Position numbers and translations under genes: made by a program. Below, in pieces: positions 13,601 through 24,039 of a stretch of DNA of 64,000 bases (the stretch's first letter is position 1; each line of letters opens with the position of its first letter). This stretch comes from Punica granatum (lineage: Eukaryota; Streptophyta; Magnoliopsida; Myrtales; Lythraceae), in contig NC_045129.1 in NCBI RefSeq assembly GCF_007655135.1, positions 13,428,274 to 13,492,273 of the forward strand, in the 5' to 3' direction. The notes beneath the pieces were generated by a model. That model was not told where the DNA came from, made no database searches, and saw only the letters and a list, made by a program, of their open reading frames with translations.

Positions 13601-13698
13601 AGCTCTGGAATTTCAAGGAAAACCGCAAGGCCACTTTGAAGGAGGTGATCAGCTACATTGTGAAGAGTATTAAATCGTCAAAGCGCAAGCGAACATGA
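10688..13698 (+). CDS. FDM1-like: FACTOR OF DNA METHYLATION / IDN2-like protein (zf-XS, XS, coiled coil, XH)
   Basis: Exons 10688-11588, 11887-12068, 12500-12589, 12677-12964, 13174-13386 and 13468-13698 join in frame through GT-AG introns to 634 residues, a typical FDM length. Residues 43-85 form the zf-XS zinc finger (CPFC at 43-46, H62). Residues about 117-230 are the XS domain, which in this family binds double-stranded RNA with 5' overhangs. About 240-500 is a Glu/Lys-rich coiled coil. About 500-630 is the XH domain, with the family motifs [14 protein letters not shown] and ELWNFKE. IDN2/FDM proteins dimerise and act in the nucleus in RNA-directed DNA methylation, downstream of siRNA loading. 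The start has an acidic [10 protein letters not shown] stretch right after it, as in relatives. It ends in a basic KSSKRKRT tail. Which FDM paralogue it is cannot be told from one sequence. Confidence 0.93.
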
Positions 13699-14289
13699 GC
13701 TTCAAAGGTTCAGTCAAACTCTGCACTTGTTTGCAGTATTATGATTGACTGGGAATGATGATGAGTGCTTGACATGAGATTCTCTCCGTTCTTCTTCCCT
13801 TTCATTGCCAGGGGTCTCAAAGGATTTCGGAGATCTGTGCTCACTGTTCAGTCAAAAGAATGTCCAGTGTAGAAGAAGATGATGAGCGTTGGAGGAACGA
13901 TCTGATCAATGGATCGGGATGTAATAACTGGGCTCTAACTTATGTTGCGTGTGCGAGTGATTTTCTGGAACTGTTGGTCATCTATTTCTAGTCGCGGACT
14001 ATTAATGGATGTGTTAGTTCGGGGCCTTGTGGCTGATTGAATGTGTCTCGCCAAGTACAATCTGAGAATAGCAGACTCATTTGTGAACATCGATGCCCAT
14101 TGGATGTCTTCTAACAAAATTTAACTCTCACTCATACAAGATATAAGATCAGAGTATCTGCAGGAGATGCAGATCCCTCTGCAGACGTTTTATTGTGTTT
14201 GGAATGTACACCGAAGCTCGGGAGTTCACGATATGTCCTGACCAACTGGAAGTTGGAAACTGCGGCAAAGAGAATTCAGGAAAGCAAGC

Positions 14290-15860
14290 TTTTAAATAAA
14301 CAACCTTTTTCTTTTTCATTAATAATCTCATTTCAAGTGATTCTTAACATTTCTTACATTGATTAAAACAGAGCAGTCTATCTGTCAATTCTCGACACCT
14401 AAACCATACAACACACCGGCGTACTTCTCCAGTGATCCGCTAAAGAAGTTCTCTTTCAACTTCCTGAATGTACAAGCCGTGAGCAGACTATCTGATCCCG
14501 CCTGATGGCAAATCCCGACCCTCTCCACTTCCAACAGCTCCGCGAGCTTATTTAGCCCTCCGTGGAGGCTGTTGCAGAACTTCATCAGATGCTTTATATC
14601 ATAGAGGGTCGGAAAGTACATGTTGATCAAGTTGAAGAACCCGGCCTGGGTATCGGGCAGATTCTGGCAAGTCAGCAGCTTGAGCAAATACCCGAAATCG
14701 TACCCACTATGGAAAGTCACCCATTGCACATTATCATTCAACACGATCCCGGAGGACATGAGCAACTCCCCGAAGCGCACCGCGTCAATGCCCCTCTCGT
14801 TGTTCTTCTCGAAATCGATCCCACTCTGTTTAAGAAGCTCGATCGACTCGGTTGCAAACACGTCCTTCCCCAGGTTGAATTCCCGGAAATTGAATTGCCA
14901 GATGCAGTACTTATCTGTCCCGCAAGTCGGCAAGTTGCCTTTCTCGTCCGAGAAGGTGAGGCCCAATTGGATCAACTTGAGGGTGTCGACGTTGCCCTTG
15001 AGGGTCTGGTAGTGATATTCGTTGGAGTTCTTGAAATTGCCCACAGGGCGGAGTACGATCCCGGGGAACTCGGTGTCCATCGCGACATAAGGGTACTCGT
15101 CGACGATCACGCGGATCAGCTCGAACTCGTGCTCGAGGTTATCGCTCCATACCTCGCGGATCTGAACCGACTCTGTCTTGGGCAAGAGCGACATTCCCAG
15201 GTTTCTGAAATTGTGCTAGAGAGGAAACGAAATCCCTTAGAAGCCTCAAACGAGCCGTTTGTAACCAAAGTCAACGAGCAAATGAAGACCAGAAACCGGA
15301 TAATCGCCCCAGATCTGCACGCAATCATCACAAATTCATTAGATTTAAGCTAGGAGGCCGATTCAAATCGGGATCTAACTACGCGAATAATGCATAAATC
15401 GGGATCCGATCAAATTCGACCGAATGAGAGGCAACATCGATCGAGAAAGGTGTAGAGAAATGAATCTGACCTGTGAACAAGGAGAGATGGAGCATCGAAG
15501 CGAAGATCTGAATCGGAAGACCACCGGAGCTGGGGAGAGAGAGAGAGGGGGGAGCAGAGAGAAGCAAGAGATGATAAGGAGAAGTGGGAAATGGAAGGCC
15601 TGAATCAACCTCTCTGTCTCTCTCTAGGGTTTCAATATAATGACGAAAGGCGGCTTAAACTCTCTTCAGCGAGAGAGAGAGAGAAAGAGAGAGGGAGAAG
15701 AACGACAGGGATTTTTTATTTTTTATTTTTATGTAACTTTATTAAATTAATGTTTTTTTTCATGTTTTTCTGAATGGTTTTTGGTTTTGCTTTTGTGAAG
15801 GATGAAAACTCGGTCTTCTGACACAAAAGGGAGACATCCGTTTTCCACTTCCGGCCTTTT
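14290..15860 (-). repeat. Inverted segmental duplication, arm A (CAF1 gene with flanks)
   Basis: Read on the minus strand this arm matches 28498-30035 read on the plus strand. The match starts upstream at a GTCTCAGAAGACCGAG-like block (here GTCAGAAGACCGAGTTTT). It passes through GAAACCCTAGAGAGAG, the leader block CTCCGGTGGTCTTCC and the leader intron, then the CDS, and ends in the 3' UTR block AAAAGGTTGTTTA. Promoter, leader, gene and 3' UTR were copied together, so this is DNA duplication and not retroposition. Confidence 0.88.
14385..15194 (-). CDS. CAF1: CCR4-associated factor 1 (CAF1) deadenylase, copy A
   Basis: Single-exon CDS of 269 residues, full length for plant CAF1. It is a DEDD-type 3'-5' exoribonuclease of the CCR4-NOT complex, which shortens mRNA poly(A) tails. 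The acidic residues are present: D40 and E42 in AMDTEFPG, D166 in HSGYDFGYL, and D235 in [10 protein letters not shown] with H230. An intron is likely in the leader: on the minus strand TTCACAG/GTCAGATT near 15475 and an acceptor CTCTAG shortly before the start. Long ORFs on the opposite strand are mirror frames of this GC-rich CDS. Copy B at 29122-29931 differs at nine residues only. Gene order: its 3' end faces the 3' end of the FDM gene, about 690 bp away. Confidence 0.95.
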   Translation of the reverse strand: MSLLPKTESVQIREVWSDNLEHEFELIRVIVDEYPYVAMDTEFPGIVLRPVGNFKNSNEYHYQTLKGNVDTLKLIQLGLTFSDEKGNLPTCGTDKYCIWQFNFREFNLGKDVFATESIELLKQSGIDFEKNNERGIDAVRFGELLMSSGIVLNDNVQWVTFHSGYDFGYLLKLLTCQNLPDTQAGFFNLINMYFPTLYDIKHLMKFCNSLHGGLNKLAELLEVERVGICHQAGSDSLLTACTFRKLKENFFSGSLEKYAGVLYGLGVEN

Positions 15861-15887
15861 TCCCCCCCTTAACTATTCATTATTTTC

Positions 15888-15889
<2 letters not shown>

Positions 15890-15930
<41 letters not shown>

Positions 15931-15965
15931 TATTCATATATATATATGTGTGTGTGTGTGTGTGT
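15890..15965. repeat. Compound microsatellite (TTA)n(TA)n(TG)n
   Basis: About 43 bases of TTA repeat, a short TA run, then about 19 bases of TG repeat. It lies just upstream of CAF1 copy A. The duplicate upstream of copy B lacks this array at the equivalent position, so it arose or expanded after duplication, or was outside the duplicated block. Confidence 0.9.
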
Positions 15966-15969
15966 ATAT

Positions 15970-17552
15970 CTATGGAAAAAAGGACATGAGAGTTGAAGTG
16001 GTTGATGATCAACATGCTCTCATGGTCACTGCAAGTTGGCCACAGACTTTTTCCAGCAAAGTAATGGAAACTTTCTACTACCTCTCCATGTCGGACAGTT
16101 GAATCCACACACAATACACGCCTACACGATAGGTAAGCGATGTAGACCTTTTCGCGCCGATTCATATGACTCATGAAATCAAGTATCTCATGGATTAATA
16201 AAATGAACGGTATAATAACTATTGATTAGTTTATTTTGTAAGTAAGATTTTAAAATTTTACTTTAACTTAACTCTATTCATAATAAAATAAAATAACTCA
16301 TATAAAGTTAAATGATGAGTCTCATACACAAATATTTATACTACTATATTATAATACAACTCCATAATTAATAAATTATCTACACCAATCCTTCAAAATC
16401 TGATTTTAAAATGTTACTTATATATCAAACGCAGTGTATATCACTGGTATGAAACTTCTGTCATATGAAAGGTTTTCAGTACGCTGTTTTATTTAACACT
16501 GGGTACGAGAACGAAATGGAAAAAAAGCATGCAATGATCTTACATGTTGACGTCACCGGTGTTCATATTGTTTTACTATAGTCCGATTTTTTAGTTGCCG
16601 TGAGAAGATATTGTTTCTTACATGTGTTGGCCCAATGATCTTACATGTTGACGTCATCGGGTCAAGAACGAAGTCGAATGCGTACCTGAACTCATCGTCG
16701 GAAGTCGAAGTCTTGAAGTTCGAGACTCGGGTTATCGGCCTTCTGGATCTGCACATTCGACTCTTACTTTTCCCTTCCTCTCACGCTTTTTCTTAAGCAT
16801 CATGTTTTTTAGAGATATCATTTTTATTAAGGGTGGAAATTGGATGAAGGAAGAAGTGTCTTTAAGTCTCTAATGATGGGATTTGAGACTTAAACACGAC
16901 GTGTGATTCGGGGACCATAACCCCTTAATTGCATTTAAGCATTCGAGGTTAGTGAAATATCTGATTCCGCTCATCATGGAATTAGAAAATACTCACGGTA
17001 TTTGCACATTAAATCCCACACTCTAACGCGATGTCCTTAGACATATAATTAAAAAAAAAACTCAATCGATCACTTAATCGGGCCAATGAATAGGACCGCA
17101 CGTGATACATGACCAATTAATATATATACGTTGGACCATATTATCGAACAAATTTCAACGACATCTCCTAGAAGTCATGAGTGAAAAGAAATATAGAGCA
17201 ACTTCTTGTTTCTCAATCAAGTGTAGAGCACATGAAAGTTTGGTTTACTTGCATAACTTGAGGGTATTACTTATTATGTGGACATGAACAGAACAACAAA
17301 ACAACATTTTTTTTTTCCTTTTAAGAATGAGGACTGCCCGAAATTTACCCAATTAATCCCATGACTCACCTAACATCCTATAAGCCCACAAGGCAGATTA
17401 AGCCGAGCACACAAACTACGTAAGTGATCTAGTAGAGTATATTTCTTGTATGATTTCATAGTACCTCGAACTTAGTATTTCTTAAGAAAGTCGCACTTTT
17501 GGACCACCAAACTAACTTTACTGAGTTAGAATAAAAGGATATAGAAAATGGA
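15970..17552. other. Intergenic, no supported gene
   Basis: Short ORFs only. Two copies of TGATCTTACATGTTGACGTCA with spacing near 100 bp occur at about 16534 and 16636, a small local direct repeat. Nothing resembling a domain or exon chain was seen. Confidence 0.5.
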
Positions 17553-18345
17553 TTATTACGTCAGATATCTCGTGATATTATCAATTTCTCAAATTTATCC
17601 CATAGTTGAAAAATTATCCAAAAAGATCCATGGTTTACATCTGGTTCCAAATCTATAATAACATTAATTTCTCTGTTAATTTTTAATAGTGTTGCTGATA
17701 TGAAACGTAAGTGGGTCCGTTCTTGCCACTGTGGCCCTTTGCCGGGGATAGATTTGAGGAAAAAAATTAAAATCATGAGATAGATTTGAGGAAAAAAAAT
17801 CATGGGATAGGTTTGAAACCTACTCACGTTTTATTGAGGGACAAATTGACAGCGTGATAGATTTGGAACAAGATGTAAATCATATGTCTTTTCGGATAAT
17901 CTTTAAAGCATGGGAAATATTTGAAGAAATGGTAAAACCATGGGATATATGGCACAAAACCCTTACAGTTATTACGTTAGATATTATATGGTATTACCCG
18001 TTTCTCAAATCTATCCCATAATTTAAAAATTACCTAGAAATGCCTATGCTTTATATTTAGTTCCAAATCTATCATGACTTTAATTTTTCCGTCAACATTT
18101 AACGGTGTTGCTAATGTAGAACGTAAGTGGCTCATTCTTGCCATTGTGGCCCTTCCAAAATAGATTTGAGAAAAAAATTAAAATCATGGGATATGTTTGG
18201 AGTCCACTAACGTTTGGTTGATAGATAAATTGATGGCGTGATAAATTTGGAACAAGATATAAACGATGAGTCTTTTTGAATAATTTTTAAAACATGAGAT
18301 ATATTTGAGGAAATAGTAAAACCATGTGATATACACAAAAATCCC
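17553..18345. mobile_element. Two MITE-like inverted-repeat units in tandem
   Basis: Unit 1 (about 17553-17964) and unit 2 (about 17969-18345) are direct, diverged copies. Each begins with a block like TCTCAAATYTATCCCATA, then GTTCCAAATCTAT. Each ends with the inverse arrangement (ATAGATTTGGAACAAGAT, then ATGGGATATATTTGA-type). Each unit is therefore a fold-back element with long arms. A further short direct pair flanks the tandem: TTACTGAGTTAGAATAAAAG near 17518 and TTACTAAGTTAGAATATAAG near 18362. No transposase; the superfamily is uncertain. Confidence 0.65.
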
Positions 18346-20227
18346 TATCGAAAATGTGACCTTACTAAGTTAGAATATAAGGATACAGCAAATGTGTTTC
18401 CTATGTTAGTGAAGTACATACAAGAAGTGCATATGTGGTATCAATTAATGTTCTTCCTGCTACAGCCATGCATTATTAGTGGAGGACAATGAAATGAGGC
18501 TTCTGGTTCAGATGCCAGGGCATGTCACACTCTTCCCCATTTATAAAGATGAGAAATTGTCTACCTAGGCCTTGCTCAAAAGGCCTCCCTCTCTACCTCA
18601 ATACATCAAAACTTCACAGCTATGAGAAAAATATCCTCGAAGAATATGGTCATATTTTTCTTTTGTTTTTTTGGCGGAGTCAGGATTGCACCACGCAATA
18701 TTATTTGTTGCGGAACAGGGCGACTGGGTCGATGTATTCGTTGGGCATGATTGGTTCATTGTACCATCTGTTCTAAATGGACAAGATCAAAATTAATGAT
18801 TTGGACCGAGTGATTCCAATAGAAAATCTATCTGTCAAGTATCATGTGATGTTCTTCTCCCTCATGTACCGTCCAAAGTTCCCTTTCAATCCTTTTCAAA
18901 CACCCCCTGCAAATTAAAGCAATGTGTTTCAAAAAGAAAAATCAGCAATATGATACGATACAAATATCATATAGTAATTTCACTAGTAGGATCGAATCCT
19001 GAAAATTTTCAGATTTATGTGGCATTTACGCACCAAAGAACCGACCCCTCTTTCTCGATCTTTTGACACATAATTTTTTTCTCCTTTAATTTATCGCTTT
19101 TATATTAGGATTTTCTCAATCCATTGAAATGTTGAGGGTAGTCGTTGAGAAAGGAAATAAAACTTCAACAAAGACCTGCATTTATTTGATTTTGAGTGTA
19201 CTATTATTTTCACCAGCAATTAAGATTTCACATTTTTCTCGTTTCTTTTTATTTGAAAATAAATGAGGGAAGACATATTCATTGGTAGGGTCCGTTCAAA
19301 TCAAGCCGAACGACATTCATGAACCGAGTTTCATTTATAATATTCAAATAATTTGTTTTGGTCCAACCGGATGAATCACAAAACTGATGATTCGTCAGAA
19401 GTTCAAGATCTTGCTCTCGACCAGACCCAATCAAACACGATCTTGCTCCAAAAGCTTTGTCCATGGATGATACATCATAGATGAAACTACTGATTATGCG
19501 AAGCCCTATCTTCAGTCCCGTAGATGAAACATGTTTGGAGCCGAGGTTGGCTGGACCGTAATTATACCGAGATAAGCTTAACAATATATAAGGCCTCCGT
19601 CGTAGTTTGTAGTATTTTCTTATAACCGGGAATTTTTGAGCTTTGTTCAACTAATCCTTACGGTCCATGTAAACATCTTGTAAGCCCACAAGACATGTTA
19701 ATTTGACTACAACATGTCATGCATAAAAATAGCTCTCCTATGCGATTTTGCAATGACTTGAATTTGGATTTTTACCAAAGAAAGACCTTAACCATAATAC
19801 CATTTCCATTAGATTATACTTTCCTTTTTTCTTTTGCTTGAAAGTTTTTAATTTACTCGAGGAAATTGGAAACAATTATTTACTAGTGTATTCTTGTTTT
19901 CTTCGTTGTGTCTATTGACTCCTTCCCCTCGGGATCTTGGCAGTTACGACGATGTTGACGTGATGACTACAAGAGATTACAATGTACATTGTCGGACATT
20001 TTGACCTTAGATTGGATAGGACGAGCATTTATCAAGTAACTTCTATTATATAAATTAATAATAAGAAAATAATTACAGTGAATGGCTTGTAAACAATTAG
20101 AAGAAAAATCAAATTGTCTGCGGAAGTTTCCTTTTACTAATTATTTGAGGTCAAATGCATGACCCATTCAATTGGGATAAAATCACTTGCTATAAATGAA
20201 AATAAACAAGTACATGATCCCCTCGCG
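18346..20227. other. Intergenic, no supported gene
   Basis: Only short unrelated ORFs. This is the 3' flank of the CCR gene on its lower side. No domain, exon chain or bounded repeat was recognised. Confidence 0.5.
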
Positions 20228-23200
20228 TTAAGATTGAATACGGAGCGAATCATCGGGTTGTGGGGGAAGAGGCAGATGGCCCTTCTCTTGCAAGCTCTTG
20301 ACCGTGTCGTATAAGCACTGCTTCACCGATATGAACTCCATGCCAAGGTCTCTGAGCTTCTGCGTCGAGAATTTGTACGGCTTTGCCCTCGGTTTGACCT
20401 TATCGGAACACCTGAGGTTAATGGGAAACCGTCTGATCAGCTAATTACAAATTGCAAAAGAAAAAAGATCTGCCTAAAAGACAAAAGCATCAAGAACAAA
20501 TTCAGATGTAATAGTCAAGATTGATGCTGTCCAATGCTAACCAATCATATGTTTGATTTTGTCGAACTTACAGACATCGCAAAAAAAGGTTCCTCCTTAG
20601 TTTTATTCCAAAACAAATTGATTCCCACAAATAATAAAAGAGACTATAGATATGGTTGTACGTTTAGTATTTTAGTACAAGTGTGGTATTTTTTAAAAAT
20701 GTTTTGTACTTTGGTTCATCAAATGTGTAGTGCTTTTTGTTTTGTATTATACACTTGAATTAAAATTTTAAAATTTTAAAAAATGCTATACACTTATACT
20801 AAAATACTAAATTATATCACTATGACACTGTGTCATGTTATAATTTTTTATCTTAAAATTGTCGCTAATTTATAACTCTACGATACCTCTTCTTTACTTT
20901 CAGTCCGATTATATATACATACTTTGCAAACTCCAGCCAAGTCATCTATGATCAGGGTTGGCCAATGGTCCATGTAATATTCTTTTGGATTAATTTGGAT
21001 TGTATAATATTTGTCTAATCATTCAGAAACTGTATCTTATTAGTTAAAGTTGGTGTACCTACTCCATTGTCCAGCCAAAAACTAAAAACTAAAAGAAAAA
21101 TAAAAACAATTGTGTATATATAAGAGAATAAAAGAGAAAGAACGGATTCGTCCTTATCTTTGTCTGCCATTATCTTTCTAAATCCCCTACTTTAATTTCT
21201 TTAATTTCACAACCAAAAAAGGAATAAATTACTTTATTAGGAGTCTACAAATATAAAGTTACAAAAAACAAATCTTTTGCAGGCCGAATTTTATAATAAC
21301 AATTAATCTATAATTTCAGAAAGAGAGTATATTATACTAACGCACGTTCTCCCTTGATAATTGAAAGGTTCTATGTTCAACTCTCATGATATATTAATTT
21401 GTGCCCTTTTATTAGCTATTCAAATTTTTATTTCTTTATATCAAATCCGTAAATCTCTTTTATAATATTTTTTTTACAATTTGCCCTTTTAGATTATTTA
21501 AAATTTATCACCCTCTTGGACTGGTCATCTGCTAAATAAGACCACTGGATCAATATTTGACCCTCTTGCGAAGTGTTGATTCAACAGCGCTGAAGAGTTT
21601 AGAAATTTGCTGAGGGACAATTATTTCCTCTACTTTTTTTTTGGTGAATTATTTCCTCTAATCTTTTTCTCTTACGATTTGTACCCTGATATCGAGAAGC
21701 ACAAAGGGCCCCGCCTATTCCAATTCGAACCAAGTCGGTCCACTAAAGGAATAAAACTCTCACAGTATGGATTTTTTCTATTCACAACATTCGAATTTGA
21801 AATCTTATTTAAGGGAACATGTGTCAAACCGCTTAAACTAACTCACGGTGGTTATTTCCTCTAATCTTTAATTGAAGTTTTTGCACTTGCTTATCAGTCA
21901 AACATGTTGATATTAATTGAAGTTCAGCGAATAGTGTAAAGCTCTTTTAAGCGAATGTGAAGTGGTCATTCAAGAAAAAGTAAAACTTACTCGGTGGGGA
22001 CAGGATACTCGGGAAAGAACTTGGCGAGAATCTCGACCACATCCCCGCGGTGAAGGACGCTCTCGGCGCAGAGGTAGCGGCCGGAGGCAGAGGGGGTCTC
22101 GAAGACAAGGATGTGGGCTTGTGCCACATCGCGCACGTGTACATACGCCTGCACGGAGTTGGCATATGTCTTGGCGGAGCCAGTCAAGTACTTGAGGATG
22201 TGGAAGATGCTGGCATTGATCGTGGGCTGAAGCAGCGGCCCGAGCACCAGCACCGGGTTCACGACCACCAGGTCCACCCCTTTTTCCTTTGCAAAGTCCC
22301 ATGCTGCCTGCTCTGCCACGGCCTTCCCGTAGCAGTACCAATTCTGAAAATTTTTCCAATTAACCAACTATTTTTGGAGGGAGACAACCATAATGAATTT
22401 CAAATGGATGCAAGGTGATACCTTTGTGTTCTTGCAGAACTCGAGGTCACTCCAGCATGACTCATCAACCACGGCATCGGGACTTCTATTAGGGTCCATG
22501 TAAACTGCACCGATTGACGAAGTGAAAACCACCCGTCGGCATTTGGCCTCCTCGGCCGCGATAATCACATTCTTAGTCCCGTTCACGGCAGGCTCCACCA
22601 TTTCCTCCTTCACAAGTGAGATCAAACACACGGAGAGTCAGTTCCAATCTCCTTATTCCAATTTTCCAATCAACTCTTTACTAAGAAAAAAAAAAGAAAA
22701 AAAAGAAAATGGGAAGTCCCCAAAAAGCACCTACTTTGTTCACCAAGAAAAAAAAGAAAGAAAGAGAAAAATTGCACCTACTTTTGTTCGGTAAGGAATT
22801 ATAATTCATTTGAAATTTCAAACCAATTAAGGTGGTTGGAGCAATTCAAAAATTCTTCTTCTTTTAGCATGTGAAAAAGCTGGAATTTTAATCCTTGAAT
22901 CATGTACATGTAATTCTACATATGTAGTGACACATTTCTATACGAATCGAGCACAAAAAAAAAGGCGTATTTATCAAAAGAGAGTGTAGCACAGTGCACA
23001 CGCCATCGCCTGATAATCAAAATATTCCATGTTCGATGCTTAAGTGAGACTATTCGTGCACTTTTATTAGTTATTTAGGATTTGTATTTTATCGTATTAG
23101 GTCCATAGGTCTCCTATGTAACCGAAAAAAGGATATTCTATACTAGCCTAATTTAATTATTTTTCTTTCGCTTCAAACCCAACTAGGAATGCCAGAATCA

Positions 23201-23776
23201 GAATTAGTCTCAACTGGACAGCTCATAGTCACGTAGATGAGAAAAAAACTAAATCAGAAAGACAATCTAATTAAAGCGGATTGATCAAGAAATCGAGATG
23301 GATTAGGACAAATTGACAATAAAAAGAATAAATAAGAACATGAAAAGACTAATGATAAATTATATTACGGGGTCATCGGTGACAGGAGAAGCAGTGTGGA
23401 AGACACCATCACAGCCATTGATGGCCTCTCTCAAACTATCAGGATCAAGTAGATCAGCCCTGCACAGCCTCAGCCTCTCCTCTGCCCCTTCTAGCTCTCT
23501 CAGATGCCCATTCTTTGGATCACCTAATTCAATGCGCAAAATTTAATTAACACGAAAATCATATTTAGAAAATCATAATTAGATTTATAATCAATGATTT
23601 AATTTATATCGGGAGATGTTTACTAAATCATAGCTACCTGGGTTCCGAACGGTTCCCTTAACGCTGTAACCTCCCTCGAGAAGCAGTTTCACCATCCATG
23701 ACGCGATGAAGCCACCGGCACCTGTCACGCACACGGTCTTCCCAGAACCGGGCAAGCTGGCTTGGTCGATCAGCAT
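20228..23776 (-). CDS. CCR: Cinnamoyl-CoA reductase
   Basis: Five exons on the minus strand: 23776-23638, 23523-23369, 22607-22422, 22343-21991 and 20411-20228. All have GT-AG borders and join in frame to 338 residues, normal for CCR. The enzyme is cytosolic. It uses NADPH to reduce hydroxycinnamoyl-CoA esters to aldehydes, the first committed step to lignin monomers. The Rossmann motif [11 protein letters not shown] is at 18-27. The full CCR signature KNWYCYGK is at 160-167 and supplies catalytic Y163 and K167, with S129 in FTSSIG. DDP...[10 protein letters not shown] and the C-terminal [14 protein letters not shown] are also present. No key residue is lost, so it should be active. The last intron (about 1.6 kb) holds AT-rich DNA and a SINE-like repeat. 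A larger, separate repeat lies in intron 2. Confidence 0.96.
21325..21430 (+). repeat. SINE-like repeat in CCR intron 4
   Basis: Contains CTTGATAATTGAAAGG followed by TATGTTCAACTCTCATGA and a TTTTATTAGCTATT stretch. It is a diverged copy of the family seen at about 6318 and 22986. Orientation is opposite to the CCR gene. Confidence 0.4.
22986..23130 (+). repeat. SINE-like repeat in CCR intron 2
   Basis: Blocks GTGTAGCACAGTGCAC, TGATAATCAA, a B-box-like TGTTCGATGC, GTGAGACTATTCGTGC, TTTTATTAGTTATTTA and TGTAACCGAAAAAAGG lie in the same order as in the copies at 4930 (minus) and 6318 (plus). It sits inside the intron between CCR exons 2 and 3, on the opposite strand, and does not touch splice sites. 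Confidence 0.6.
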
Positions 23777-23922
23777 GTCCGGGAATGTTTATGTGAGATG
23801 AACTGCGACTAGATCAGTGCTAACTTGCGTGTGTATCGATGTATCTATCTCCTACAGACAAATATATCGGTATTGGGAGCTCACGATCGGGCACGAGCAG
23901 AGATGGCCAAAAGGTGCTGCCA

Positions 23923-23930
23923 TATATATA
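23923..23930 (-). promoter_or_regulatory. TATA box of the CCR gene
   Basis: An uninterrupted TATATATA lies about 147 bases upstream of the CCR start codon, read on the minus strand in the context CCGTATATATATGG. The spacing gives a leader of roughly 110-120 bases. This is the only strong TATA in the interval. Confidence 0.6.
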
Positions 23931-24039
23931 CGGTGGAGTGGACTCACCTACCGCGGTGACGTAAAAATAAAATATTTATTTCATGGGGCCTCAAGGTTTT
24001 GGAATAACTCGTTCAACTCCATTTTCTTCAAAAAATAAG

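Noticed and set aside
14562..15353. 263-residue plus-strand ORF opposite CAF1 copy A (and similar ORFs opposite copy B)
   Set aside because: It is the mirror frame of a GC-rich conserved CDS. CAF1 on the minus strand explains the sequence fully, with family motifs and catalytic residues.
15802..15996. ORF with long Ile and Tyr/Val runs
   Set aside because: Pure translation of the TTA/TA/TG microsatellite.
21962..22418. Several overlapping ORFs on both strands around CCR exon 4
   Set aside because: Only the minus frame carrying NWYCYGK and [14 protein letters not shown] continues the CCR protein; the others are shadows.
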